64,000 nucleotides of DNA from Paraescarpia echinospica (lineage: Eukaryota; Annelida; Polychaeta; Sabellida; Siboglinidae), in the NCBI GenBank assembly GCA_020002185.1, contig CM034532.1, positions 30,425,966 to 30,489,965 of the forward strand, written 5' to 3'. The position numbers and the translations under genes were made by a program. Positions 48,601-59,804 of this stretch are shown here, in pieces (positions within the stretch are counted from its first letter, which is position 1; every line of letters starts with the position of its first letter). The notes beneath the pieces are model-generated. The model was given only the letters and a program-made list of their open reading frames with translations. It was not told where the DNA came from and did no database searches.

Positions 48601-51100
48601 AATGTGAGTGAATGTTTATTTTGAAATATTTATAGCTGAATGAATCCAACCGCGATACCATCCAATTGTAACTTCAGCTGCATATCGCATCTCCGTGTCT
48701 GATTTGACGTTTTCAATGCGGCCGCAGCCTATTTCAGAAACATCAAGAAAATTATTGAAACATTCCAAAATCAATACATTTCTGTCTGACGTATGCAAGT
48801 GAAAAAAGGCCCACTTCCACATATCATGATCTGTCTCTTGTATCGGACAAGTTTTCGATGGCTAGTGCTACACTGGGAACACAGATAAAACGTTAAACAC
48901 ACGGCTGGGTTAAATTACAATTGTCAATTAAAATTCCACAGCATCATAAACATTCACTTATTCACTGCATAAAAAATCAACTCATAAACATTCATTTATT
49001 CACTGCATACAAAATCAAGTACAACATTGCTAAAAACAATTACAATAGTGGTGCTTAAAAAAATCAGTTACAATTATTGTACTTCAAAAAACCGACTAAA
49101 ATGCTACATAAAGGATACATTGCAATAGTTACTAGGTTGAGTACTATTATGTTGTTTTCATAAAGAAACATAACATTATCAATTATTTTAGGTGAGTTTA
49201 TTCTTACAATTCCAACTTCTAATTCTTATTAATATAATAAACCTTGTTTTGAAAGCGGATGTTTTGTTTACAATTTGAACATTGTGGGGACAAAACTTTC
49301 AAATTTTGGCTGGCAGTACACACACCTTCAACATATTCATTCTTGACTTAAGAACATTATATTAATTAATAAATATAAAAAACAAGGAACAGACTGCCTT
49401 GTTTTAAAACAGATATAATTATTACACCATCTCAATTCTTCACAATATTTTGTTACAGATACAAAGTTTGTTCATAGTCTTACACCCAAATGTTTATGTC
49501 CTACTTAATCAAGTCTGATGCTTATTTCACCTAAGACAAGGTCATGATCTAGGTCGGATGGCGAGAGAATCTGACCTGCATACTTGACATCGTAAGGCAA
49601 CTATCTCGTAGACAGACACAAGTATGCAATTAGTATGTCTTCCTCCGATATGCCACCTAGCCTTACTCCACCGACGATACAGGTGGCATGTGGAAATAAA
49701 ACACAGAGAAGTGCATTTGCAACACACACTCAAATAACTATCTGAAAACAATATGTAAATATAATTAACTACACCAATCAACTGACTTAACCTTCATTCC
49801 AAAGGTAGCAAAATCTGGTGGCTAGATTATTCCATATTTTAGAATGTCACATGATATGCCATATTAAATTGCAAAGATTTTGTTCAATAACCGGTGCTGC
49901 ATTCTCAAATAGCCCCAGATATATTTCCTAATCAGCATCATCATTGAATGCGACAGCCAAGATGTAATAAATCTCAATAATATGTACGGTCGTCAAAGTC
50001 AGTATATCTGTCCTCTTTATTACATTAAGCAGACCGTTAGTTTCCCGATCGACTCTGATCCTTGTGGCAGTGTAACACCATATTTCTATTCAGTAGAAAA
50101 CCCTGAATCAGAACTAAATACCTTTCAAAACCATGTATCTTACCTCCATTGTTTGACTGCAGGTTTAATATGTCCTCAACTCAACAAATCATGGATTTAT
50201 TGCCAGGCAGAGCACATCCAAGTAATTGCTACAGCTGTGAGAATTGTTTATGACATGCCACAGAGAACTGTCCATATCACTTCCCTACCCTGAATTAACC
50301 CCGCGCCTACCAACGCCTCTGCATACACCCTCAGCAGCTGATGACCTTTGACAATATATAGTCTACATTAAACCCACACAATAGCCCAGTTGAATCGGCC
50401 AGCGCTAGGCAATATGAACAAGTGCACAAATATATGCAGACGGTTTTATTTTGCCATTTGTTTGCAAGGGCCAAACAGAATGCTCACTCTAATGCAAATT
50501 GTGATTTTCATGGGCCATAAACCACACTCATTTTATAGCCCCATTCCTGACCTTGATGAATTACACTCCCCTGTTGGCCAATAAAGGGAGCACAGTAAAC
50601 CCATCTGTTATAAAGGTCATTATCAAGGTTATACCAGCAAGGGGTAATTAGCACTGGTTGCTATAATATCAAAACTGGCCATCTCAGCAGGAAAATTAAG
50701 ATTATATAAGTTTACAAAGCTCACGTTAATGCACGCTAACATATAAGAGCTAAGGAAAACAATGGGTATTTGTCAAAATGTTCCATATCCAATGTTTAAT
50801 ATCTATATTCTGACCATTGTATAGATCCATGGAAAAATAAGAATGAACAGATAAATGTCTTCTACTGACCTAGAGTTTTAGAATGAAGCAACCAACATTA
50901 TGCAGTAAATATATGCCTCGAGGCACAGGCAATCAGGTATATTGAGTAGAACTCGGGGGTGTCATACAGTCCAAGACATCATCCTCAATATATGCCTACA
51001 ATGTTGATGTTGCTAGTATTTAAATATCTGGGAGGGCTGCCATATCATACCTGAAAACCTCTTTCCTTGAATATGGTCATTTGCATTATTTCCAAACACT
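45660..51100. other. Intronic or intergenic stretch
   Basis: AT-rich, with a TA tract at 47636-47650 and a 38-bp duplication at 48944-49019. A minus-strand segment at 49531-49575 (SPSDLDHDLVL) has a possible acceptor and donor but weak context. A donor-like atggag/gtaagat on the minus strand near 50142 lacks a clear acceptor. Confidence 0.35.
48944..49019. repeat. 38-bp tandem duplication
   Basis: tcataaacattcacttattc and the following actgcat words recur once, 38 bases apart. Confidence 0.85.
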
Positions 51101-51103
51101 CAC

Positions 51104-51135
51104 CTATCCCTGCTGAGATTAAAACAAGCTTGTTC
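51104..51135 (-). CDS. Small exon candidate with strong donor
   Basis: A frame reading NKLVLISAGI ends in phase 1 at a consensus donor, ATAG/gtgagt. The phase matches the exon at 45502, with the joined codon giving glutamate. The 5' boundary is uncertain: acceptor ctgctctcggag would start in phase 2, while ggaggaacaag, 7 bases further in, would start in phase 0 and fit the exon at 55732. The frame is also open upstream for many codons. Confidence 0.3.
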
Positions 51136-51771
51136 CTCCGAGAGCAGACAGTTGTAGGTGGGCCAAAAATGGCACGTGTTTGTATTTTGAAAATAACAAA
51201 TAGTACGACTGAGGAATTATGGTAATCTGCATCACATTTGTTAAACATACAAAACTCATGAAAAGTGAAACCCTGAACTGATGCCTTGACTTGACTAACA
51301 CCGACTTCTTGGAACATGTAATTTGACCACAGCCACTGAAGCAGGATTAGAAGGACTAACAAGGTATCCGTTAGCTAAGACCTTAGCAGCAAGCGGACAA
51401 AGATGCATATGCACGCATGCATGCATGACAAACACACATAAGGACTTGCGCCAATTCGAAGAAATGATTTGCTTTGCAACTCGATGGAAGTGGTTCATTA
51501 GTGTTCGGGCAGACTTGTATGACGTAGGTCAGGCGGAACTACCACCATGAGCCTTTGATGGCATCGGCTGACCAGGCTCAGTGAAGGATTCAATTACCAG
51601 TACTGTCTCCATTGTTAACACGGACATTTTAAATCCGCGACACAATCTTAGTGTGCCTGTGTAAGCTGATCGCAAACAAAACCTCTGCGTCCACCATAAA
51701 CCACACATTAATATATTCATCAAACTTTTCATCTGGACGTCTAGAGTGACAAATGCGTGCAAGTCGTTTTT

Positions 51772-51870
51772 ACAGCATGATATGTAACATAATTACAGCA
51801 TGATATGTAACATCATTACAGCATGACGTGTAACGTCGTTACAGTGCAGATGTAACATCGTTACAGTGTG
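51772..51870. repeat. 23-bp tandem repeat, about 4 copies
   Basis: acagcatgatatgtaacatc recurs at 51772, 51795, 51818 and 51841, with a partial copy at 51863. Confidence 0.9.
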
Positions 51871-52977
51871 CTAAAACGCTTTGCAAATGCAATCTGCCGT
51901 CTTGCGCCAGACATGGTGGTAATGGTCGACACCAGCGATGGGTCTAATCGCGTACTGCACATTACGGTGTCAAATCAATAGGAATGACGTCAATGGTGGG
52001 CTTGACAAGTGATCACAATGCTAGGACGTCAGTCGAACTGCGGCGCCGTCTACAATGTTCTCACTTCCAACAACCGGCTCACTTGGCACGATCGAATGTA
52101 ACTGGCACAATTCGACTCCGACAACGTCAGAGGATTCGACGGGCGGCTGAACGTGAGGATTTGATGTCAATTATAGTTGCAAAACTGCCCGTCACCAGCT
52201 GCAGAACACTGGTGTGGTCAAAGCATGGCATTTTAAAGCAGTGCTGGGAGGACAGGTAAACCAAGAATAAAATTTTACAAGATTTAACAAGATTGCCACC
52301 CAGAGAATTAAATCAAGATTGACAAGCATGGAAGCATTTGGCTTATTGAGATTTTTACATCAGCAGATATGTTCCATTCATTTTTTTATGGCGAGACAGT
52401 GTTACGTGTTAGGTGTTATAACCGTCCACGTCTACTGCAGAGTACAAGTATAACAAAGTTACACAACAACAAACCATTTCACAGACTTATTGACAAATCG
52501 TGCAAGCTGTAAATTCCCATTTAAAAAAAATAGCTGTTGAGAATTCTGTCCAAAACAGCATGTGGCTACTATTACTTAGCTGGAAACCGCCACCGCTGTA
52601 GGCATCGTTGTCATAGTAACATGAATAATATGAACATGGACCAACTCGATGCAAAATAAACATATCAAAATATTGATTTAAATATATGTTCAAGGAGGAA
52701 TCAATCCACTATTCATTTGCACAATATACACACAGGATTCACTCCACTAGTCACGTATTCTTCTGTTTATTCCAGTCTTATTTACAATGGCCAAACATGC
52801 AAGTCACTGTGGCCCCCACATCAATATTCTTTGTCTGCAGTAGTTACCAGTATTTATCATTTGACGACTGACCAAAACGATACATCTAACAGTGCCAGGC
52901 AAAAATGCTGGAAGCTACAATAAAACAGGACCATAATAATTAAATATTATAAATTAACTATTTTTATCCATAATACA

Positions 52978-54030
52978 CATTGGTGCACATTGCTCTTGTT
53001 TCTGGAGTATACACTGGTGCACATTGCTCTTGTTTCTGGAGTATACACTGGTGCACATTGCTCTTGTTTCTGGAGTATACACTGGTGCACATTGCTCTTG
53101 TTTCTGGAGTATAAACTGGTGCACATTGCTCTTGTTTCTGGAATATACACTTGTGAATTGGTGAACAAATGCTCTTCTTTTTGGTGTATACATTGGTGAA
53201 CAAATGCTCTTCTTTTTGGAGCACACATTGGTGAACAAATGCTCTTCTCTTTGGAGTATACATTGGTGAACAAATGCTCTTCTCTTTGGAGTATAAATTG
53301 GTGAACAAATGCTCTTCTCTTTGGAGTATACATTGGTGAACAAATGCTCTTCTCTTTGGAGTATACATTGGTGAACAAATGCTCTTCTCTTTGGAGTATA
53401 CATTGGCGAACGAATGCTCTTCTCTTTGGGGTATACATTGGTGAACAAATGCTGTTCTCTTTGGAGTATACATTGGAGAACGAATGCTCTTCTCTTTGGG
53501 GTATACATTGGTGAACAAATGCTGTTCTCTTTGGAGTATACATTGGTGAACAAATGCTCTTCTTTTTGGAGTATACATTGGTGAATAAATGCTCTTCTCT
53601 TTGGAGTATACATTGGTGAACAAATGCTCTTCTTTTTGGAGTATACATTGGTGAACAAATGCTCTTCTATTTGGAGTATACATTGGTGAACAAATGCTCT
53701 TCTTTTTGGAGTATACATTGGTGAACAAATGCTCTTCTCTTTGGAGTATACACTGGTGAACAAATGCTCTTCTCTTTGGAGTATACATTGGTGAACAAAT
53801 GCTCTTCTCTTTGGAGTATATACTGGTGCATAGTTGCTCTTCTTTTTGGAGTATACATTGGTGAACAAATGCTCTTCTCTTTCGAGTATACATTGGTAAA
53901 CAAATGCACTTCTCTTTGGAGTATACATTGGTGAACAAATGCTCTTATTTTTTTAGTACACATTGGTGAACAAATGCTCTTATTTTTGGAGTATACACTA
54001 TTGTAGTTGCTCTTCTTTATGGAATACTTA
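52978..54030. repeat. 34/35-bp satellite, about 30 copies
   Basis: The left part (52980-53155) has a 34-base unit, ttggtgcacattgctcttgt plus ttctggagtatac. The main part has a 35-base unit, attggtgaacaaatgctctt plus ctctttggagtatac. The minus strand of the unit has no stop in any frame, so three overlapping frames of 233-324 codons run through the array (for example MYTPKRRAFVHQCILQREEH). Such a pattern is expected of a stop-free repeat and does not show coding. A 70-base dimer with gaacgaatg and ctgttctc variants is duplicated near 53405-53543. Confidence 0.97.
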
Positions 54031-54064
54031 CTGGTGAAAATTAACGGAAAATTCTGTTGCAATT

Positions 54065-55725
54065 TTTACATCCTATGACAGTCACATGATGTCATGTGAC
54101 CACCAAAAGTTGGCCAACTTCACGTAATTGCTGCACTATTGAAAGGGTTTGAAAGCATTAATTCATTGTGATTATTAGTGTAATTTCAAAGAATATTCTT
54201 AAAGTATTTAGTCGATAGGGAACATAAAAACTTATGGTGTATTTCAGTTTTTGAACTTATATTTTGCTTTACACAGACATTGGAAAAGTGCCACAATTAT
54301 ACTCTAAATAGTTTGAGATTAAATTTTTGTTGCAAAATGTCGACATTTATTCTGTCTTAAATTGTGTGCAAACAATCGACATTTTTACCCCACAGAAAAG
54401 AGAAAGAAATACTTTGTCAGTTGAGGATGTTTGTTTTATTCACTCAATATTTTTTCTTTTTTCATGCACAATTTTACTTAGTTGCAACGCTTTCATTTTT
54501 ATGCATTATTAGAATAACAAAAAAATTTGTTTGTATATTCTGGTATTAACAATATTGCAACTGCAGACATTTCAGCAAAATGTTGTAATTTTACTGTCTG
54601 GTTTATTAGGTATTATAAACATTATGATAATCAATATTGTAGAAATTTCATCCCATCACATATGCAATCTTATTGCTAATCTCAATAAGGGAAATTATTA
54701 TAACTGTTTTACAGCTTAATCTAGTGTAATATTTATTTCTTCTTTTGATCAATCTCATGTTGTAACTGTTACAATGATTTGATGGAAATTCAATGTGAAT
54801 TTTTACAAAACCAATTCCATGAGGTTTAAACAATCAGTTTCCACTCCATGACGTATGGCTGGTCCATCGACCTTGACATTTGCGTCGGCATTAAGCGTTC
54901 GATTTTCCACGAAACAATGTCAATCTAGACATGAAATGATCCGAGTGTAAAGCAAGCATGGCCAGGCATTGTCACATGACTGCCCTGGTCACGGTTGAAC
55001 GCAGCGACCAGAGCACCTACAAAGGGATAGGCTAGGTGCTGCACTTGAAATCTTTATGGGTTAGTGGCCGTAAAAGGTCCCAGGGCAGCCTGCTAGACCA
55101 CAGACAGATTGGTTCAAGGTCACTAACATCTGTCAAGCATCATGTCGGAATGTCAATCGCAATCGGAAGTGTTTATTGGTCAAAAAAGATTAAACACGAT
55201 TTGACAAGATTTACAGAATCTGGAGATCATTTATTTTATTTTATTATAAATACTCGTCTATGATTTTACATACCGTGGTAGTCACTGTTTGCATTCATAC
55301 AAGACTATCATAGCCATACTGAATATAAATTTACGTAAAGTAAGCATGCATAAAAAATAATCTGTATTATATTGGCTAATTGCTAGTAAGAGAAAAGTAA
55401 CAAACTACACCATCGGCAGCTAACTGGAAAAAAAGGCACAACACCATCTACTAAAACTTAATCTATACGATACCAGCCATTTCTTTCTTTATATAGCAAT
55501 TGTAGATCATGTTCTAAAATGTCGTGAAGCACCACAAATAATTTTGAATATGGCCACATGTCATATAAAATATATTGTTATCACTCTAATCATATTGTAA
55601 GGAGACCTATGAATATTTAATAACCCATGCCCCGTGTCAGCAGTAGATCAAGTAAAATAGTGGGTGAGAGACACAAACACATATCATGTCGACACTCAGG
55701 TTGTTCACCGGAGCGACAGTATCAA
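54065..55725. other. Non-coding stretch
   Basis: AT-rich, with no supportable exon and no repeat that I recognise. Confidence 0.4.
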
Positions 55726-55731
55726 ACTTAC

Positions 55732-55818
55732 TTCACCAAGACCAAATGCACTTGCAAAGTTGTGAGACGTGATTTCTTCACTTCCTAACACGTAATTTCC
55801 TTTACAGCAGATTCTAAG
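55732..55818 (-). CDS. Exon candidate, possibly a first exon
   Basis: An 87-base phase 0-0 segment ends at a strong donor, GGTGAA/gtaagt. It reads LRICCKGNYVLGSEEITSHN then FASAFGLGE. The acceptor acaaggacag is weak, with no pyrimidine tract. Alternatively the frame starts five codons upstream at an ATG (MIQGQ), which would make this an initial exon. Composition and codon use are protein-like. The family is not recognised. Phase compatibility with the 56667 exon (donor phase 0) is noted but not decisive. Confidence 0.4.
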
Positions 55819-56666
55819 CTGTCCTTGTATCATGTTATAAATCATCTTTTTTATTAATACAACGCTGATGTTACAGATACTAACATGTTTCTAGCCTATA
55901 ATCAACAGTATGTCTACTTCAAAGAGTAATATTGACAGAACTGTTTCAAGAATGTTGTTTAGGAGTTTAGCTTGCAAAGGTCGTTCGTTTATAAAAGACA
56001 TCAACACCATGGCTGTAATATGTCATGACACATTGATTACATAATTCATGGTCCATCGACTCTATTCAGTATTTGGGACACCCAACCATCACAAGTCATT
56101 TCTACCGAGCAATATGCTAACAAGTACATTATTTGAGGTGTAGCAACTTTTGTATTTATTTAATTTTATGTTTTATATCTGCATTGGTTTATTACTGTTA
56201 GTTAAAACTAAGTTTCACATCAGGTAAACAGACATTTCCGTAGAAGGAAACTTTTTGTATCTTATGCTTCCCCTTTTGGAATTTAGTGACCCTGGGGAAG
56301 TCATCATTACATACCTATGACAAGGTCCGAACACAATGACAGATATCAAATTCAAGGATATTACACAGGCATTATGTGTTCATGCATTATTGTCATGGCT
56401 TAAAATATACCTCAATACATACATTTCTCTCGTTATCTTCATGATTCCTAGTCAGTATCTTGTAAACATTCTCCCATCTCGATATAAACTCAATTAATTT
56501 AATCGCCAAGAGCTGGGACTACTATGTCAAGGTACGTTGGCTCAAGCAATGACTGGTTCGCAACCGATTCTTGTCATGTCACCATTACTCGGACATGTAT
56601 ATTCCACTGCTGGTGCCCCCTGATGATGACCCTTCCACCAGTGGCGCCCCCCTGGTGTCAACCTAC

Positions 56667-56851
56667 CTCCTCCTCGTCCTCATTGGCGGCCATGTTGTCC
56701 GCTTTATGGTCAGCGCCATCATTGGCATAGTCGGCGGCTGAGCCCTTGCGCCGCCTGCGTTCGCTGAGACACGTGCACCGGCAGTACGGCGCCGCATCCT
56801 TCCAGTGCCGCCGGCGCCGCGCCATGCACTCGTCCTTCGACCCGTGGCAGC
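56667..56851 (-). CDS. Cysteine- and arginine-rich exon candidate
   Basis: 185 bases ending at a strong donor, GAG/gtaggt. It reads GCHGSKDECMARRRRHWKDA, APYCRCTCLSERRRRKGSAA and then an acidic run ending NEDEEE. The spaced cysteines, then a basic cluster and an acidic tail, suggest an extracellular or processed protein. A loose resemblance to the C-x-C plus ERRR stretch of GFR-alpha/GAS1-type domains is noted but too weak to assign. The acceptor caaaaatag has poor context, and the frame is open upstream through a duplicated non-coding unit, so the 5' boundary is uncertain. GC content is far above the window average. Confidence 0.4.
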
Positions 56852-56869
56852 CTATTTTTGCCGGTCGCG

Positions 56870-57123
56870 GTCGCCGCAAAAAGGCACTTTGGTCCGTGCC
56901 ACACAACGATCAGAAATTCACGGCGAATTCCGTATGGCTATGAATGTTACCTGGACTGGTGAACGTAAGGACCGTCCTTTGCTGTCAGCGTGACTTGATG
57001 TCGCCGCAAAAAGGCGCTTCGGTTCGTGCCACACAATGACCATCCACAGCAAATTCCTAACACGTTATCTTGACTGGTGAACATCAGGAACACCCATGAC
57101 TGCTGTCAGTGTGACTTGTTGGC
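56870..57123. repeat. 130-bp tandem duplication
   Basis: gtcgccgcaaaaaggcactt begins at 56870 and gtcgccgcaaaaaggcgctt at 57000. Both copies continue with cgtgccacacaa, gactggtgaac and gctgtcagtgtgactt. Divergence is roughly 20-25%. It lies immediately upstream (minus sense) of the exon at 56667. Confidence 0.85.
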
Positions 57124-57287
57124 ATCACATCAGCTGGCACCGGCTCCCCAGTGTGCATCCACTCATATGTGGGCCACTCCAGTACTTCTAATCTATGGCA
57201 TTGGCCATGAGGTGAGACTGATGTATACTGTGATTTACAACCTCGCTGTGTCAGTGAACATTAATGACTGGCCTTGTTGTCTTTCAG

Positions 57288-57351
57288 CAGACCTAATGCA
57301 CCCTGTACTTATTGCATACAGGCCTTTGGGCATCTGTACAGAGGATGCCAG
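57288..57351 (+). CDS. Plus-strand exon-like segment
   Basis: Acceptor ccttgttgtctttcag and donor GCCAG/gtgagt are both close to consensus. One frame reads DLMHPVLIAYRPLGICTEDA and another RPNAPCTYCIQAFGHLYRGC; the third has a stop. No partner exon with compatible phase is clear. A possible one at 57651-57699 with donor GGAG/gtaaga does not match. Splice signals are better than the coding evidence. Confidence 0.25.
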
Positions 57352-57675
57352 GTGAGTTAGGCTGTCGGTACAGTCAACACCACTGCAGCTGGCTACTGGG
57401 CCTGTGCATCAGGCAGGGCTCCTTCCTTCTGTCCATCCCACCAGATGCTTCCGGCGACAAAACAAAACCACCAACCGAACCTGCAGGTTTATGAAACAGC
57501 CACTCATTAGGAGAGCACCGTATGACGTCTAGCGTTGACCAACTGCCTTGACCACTGTCTTACCGCTGCTCACTGTAGCATAGCACCACCGTTGCTACTG
57601 TGAGTCTGACGGAATGATGACACTGCGATGCGGCAGGTGACAAATGCAGGCAGCGACTATCATAATGCCCTCTCA

Positions 57676-58059
57676 CTCATGGCCCTCCTGCCCCGGAGGT
57701 AAGAACAACAAATGTGCTGGCCACCGGGCCTGACCCACCGCTAATTGCCGGCACTCGAATTCTAAGCACCGGCGACAATTGCGCCACATTCTATGCTTGG
57801 GCCGCACTGCATCAGGCACCGACTGATCTCTTGGCATGAATGTTCCGTTGCCTGCGCGCTGCGGCGATCGCAAATGTATCCCAGTGACACTGCAGCCGCT
57901 CTCTCGCTGCATTCGACAATAATTCCAATAATCTCGCGGTACGCCGGCGCGGCAAACGTGGCAATCAAACCTACAGCTGTTGCAGCTGGCATCGTCACAC
58001 CAGCGCATTACTAACACGGCTAATAACGCTGATTTACCGAGTAGTGCCACATGGTCCAT
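57676..58059 (-). other. CpG-rich block, open in two minus frames
   Basis: The block is unusually CpG- and GC-rich. One minus frame runs 128 codons from ATG (MDHVALLGKSALLAVLVMRW, then many cysteines). A second, of 78 codons counted from an ACG just ahead of its ATG (MPAATAVGLIATFAAPAY, then ECSERAAAV), also looks like a signal peptide followed by cysteines. Only one can be real. The second can join the 56667 exon in phase through a weak donor (GCCG/gtgctt). It may equally be a CpG-rich promoter or 5' UTR with no protein. Confidence 0.25.
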
Positions 58060-58680
58060 AGTGCCCCTGCATCAGTGCATGACAGCGGGTCAACATCGTC
58101 ATTTACGCACTCACTTTGGCCCCTAAATCAGCCAAACAGGAGGCTCACTGTTAATGCATCAAAGAACGTTTTCAAATCACTCGATATCCACAACTGAGCG
58201 TCACACATATGGTGGATGAAACTGGCCAAGGTGACATTAATTGTGGCACACATTATTTATTATCATGATGATGTATAGTGTTATATACATGTAGGTGGTG
58301 ATACATTACCTCCCAGCTGAGCAACAAACTTACTGTTTACACATACATATATGTCTTGTATATAAGTGTCCGAGTACTTGTCAAACACTGGAAGATGTGG
58401 ACACCAGTTAAACACTACAAAGACACTGCGGTTAGTACTTCAGTTTATGTCTTGACCATTCACACACCTGTATACGTCAATGCTATCACACCTTAGAAGT
58501 GGCCTTAACTACCACACAAAACTTAAGTGGCCTTAACTATCACATCAGAGATACTAACGTGAGTGGCCTTAGCCAGGTCATGGTAACACTCCCCTTCGTA
58601 TGTACGTCTGGCAGTTTATCAAGTTCATCCAATCTTTGAAGGACACACTACCGAGTCGATTTCTGAACAAAAAGATCCAG
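58060..58680. other. Non-coding stretch
   Basis: No gene seen. The word gtggccttaact recurs at about 58500, 58527 and 58563. Confidence 0.4.
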
Positions 58681-58687
58681 ACCTATA

Positions 58688-58845
58688 GGGCCGGTTTCAT
58701 GAAGCATTCTTAAAGTTATGCAATTACGTAGTGTCACATGTTTGCGTAAATGCCTATGTTCGCCTACATTTAAAAAATCACGTCGTTTACTAAGACAATC
58801 ATCTTAGCGTTACGAACGTTCTTAGCCACTTCATGAAACCGGCCC
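58688..58845. mobile_element. 158-bp MITE
   Basis: A perfect 17-bp terminal inverted repeat, gggccggtttcatgaag at 58688-58704 and its inverse at 58829-58845, with similar ttaag words just inside both ends. MITEs starting GGGCCGGTTTCATGAAG-like are common in animal genomes. No target duplication is clear. Confidence 0.8.
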
Positions 58846-58861
58846 CTGGAGTAGATTCTAA

Positions 58862-59555
58862 GTCAGCGATTCCAACTTTTTAATTTTTATTCCACCTACC
58901 ACAATATAGCAATTCCAATTCCAACACATTTTTTATCCTGATTCCAATTCTACCCACTCTTTGCTGATTCCGATACCATGTTTAAAAAAAATCTGATTCC
59001 ACTAAATATGATCACTATATAATCTATACATGTACAATTTATGTAGGCATTTTTATTTCTTTGGAAATCTTCCATGATGTTGACTAGTTGAACCTGACTG
59101 AACCATAATAAAGCTGTAACTTCCTATCTAATTTACTGCTAATGCCATAAATGCACACATCAATTCTGTGGTTTTAATCAACATTTCTCAGTACACATGT
59201 CAGAATATATCAACAACCTGACTTTCCTTAAATGAAACCCAAAGACCCAGTGGACTGGTGATTAATTACAATGCCAAAACCATTTTTATATGTACCTGAT
59301 AATTTGGTAATACAATTGGGAGTTACAATTCACTTGGCAGTTACCGTGGCAGTAACAATTCCCTCGTTTTTCTTCCATAAGTGACTTCATTTCTATACAT
59401 TCCCGCTTTTTTTTCAGCACCAAAATAAAACATCAGTGGCTATGGAGGTTAAAACAGTTTATTCCAGTTAGCAATTCCAATACAACTCAAAGTAATTTAG
59501 ATTCTTATTCCGCTGCCTTCACATCAATTGATTCCGATTCCACCCAAAATTATTT
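58862..59555. repeat. ATTCC-rich segment
   Basis: attccaattcc/gattccgattcc words cluster at both ends (58868-58990 and 59455-59545), with ordinary AT-rich DNA between them. It could be a decayed transposon or a diverged pentamer tract. No inverted ends were found. Confidence 0.35.
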
Positions 59556-59559
59556 TTAT

Positions 59560-59800
59560 TCTTTGACTCTTACCTCCTTCCCTCCCTCCATCCCACTTTC
59601 TTTCCTCCCTCTCTTTTACTTCTTCTTCCTCCCATCTTCCCTCCCTCCCTCCTTCCAATCTTCTTCCTTTCTTTCCTCCCACCTCCTCTCTCTCCCTTCC
59701 TCCTCTCCATCCCACCTCCTTTCTTAACCATCCCACCTCTTACAACCCTCTCCTTCTCCTGTCCATCCCCCCTCCCCCCTCCTACCTCAGCCCCGCCCCA
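59560..59800. repeat. Polypyrimidine (CCT-rich) tract
   Basis: About 240 bases of ctccctccctcc, cttcctttctttcc and ccatcccacctcc. The minus strand gives spurious G/E/R-rich frames. Confidence 0.95.
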
Positions 59801-59804
59801 CCCA

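Noticed and set aside
49531..49575. Minus exon reading SPSDLDHDLVL
   Set aside because: A splice pair exists, but the pyrimidine tract is weak and no neighbouring exon fits in phase.
51984..52259. Basic plus-strand frame resembling a transposase helix-turn-helix
   Set aside because: Only a vague Arg-rich resemblance, with no conserved motif or terminal repeats.
52947..54062. Overlapping minus frames of 233-324 codons
   Set aside because: All three frames are open because the 35-bp unit is stop-free. Three overlapping proteins are not credible without expression data.
56667..56851. Assignment to GFR-alpha/GAS1 family
   Set aside because: The resemblance is limited to a C-x-C followed by ERRR. 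Cysteine spacing does not fit the domain well enough.
58862..59555. hAT-type element with ATTCC ends
   Set aside because: The ATTCC words at both ends are in direct, not inverted, orientation, and no target duplication was found.
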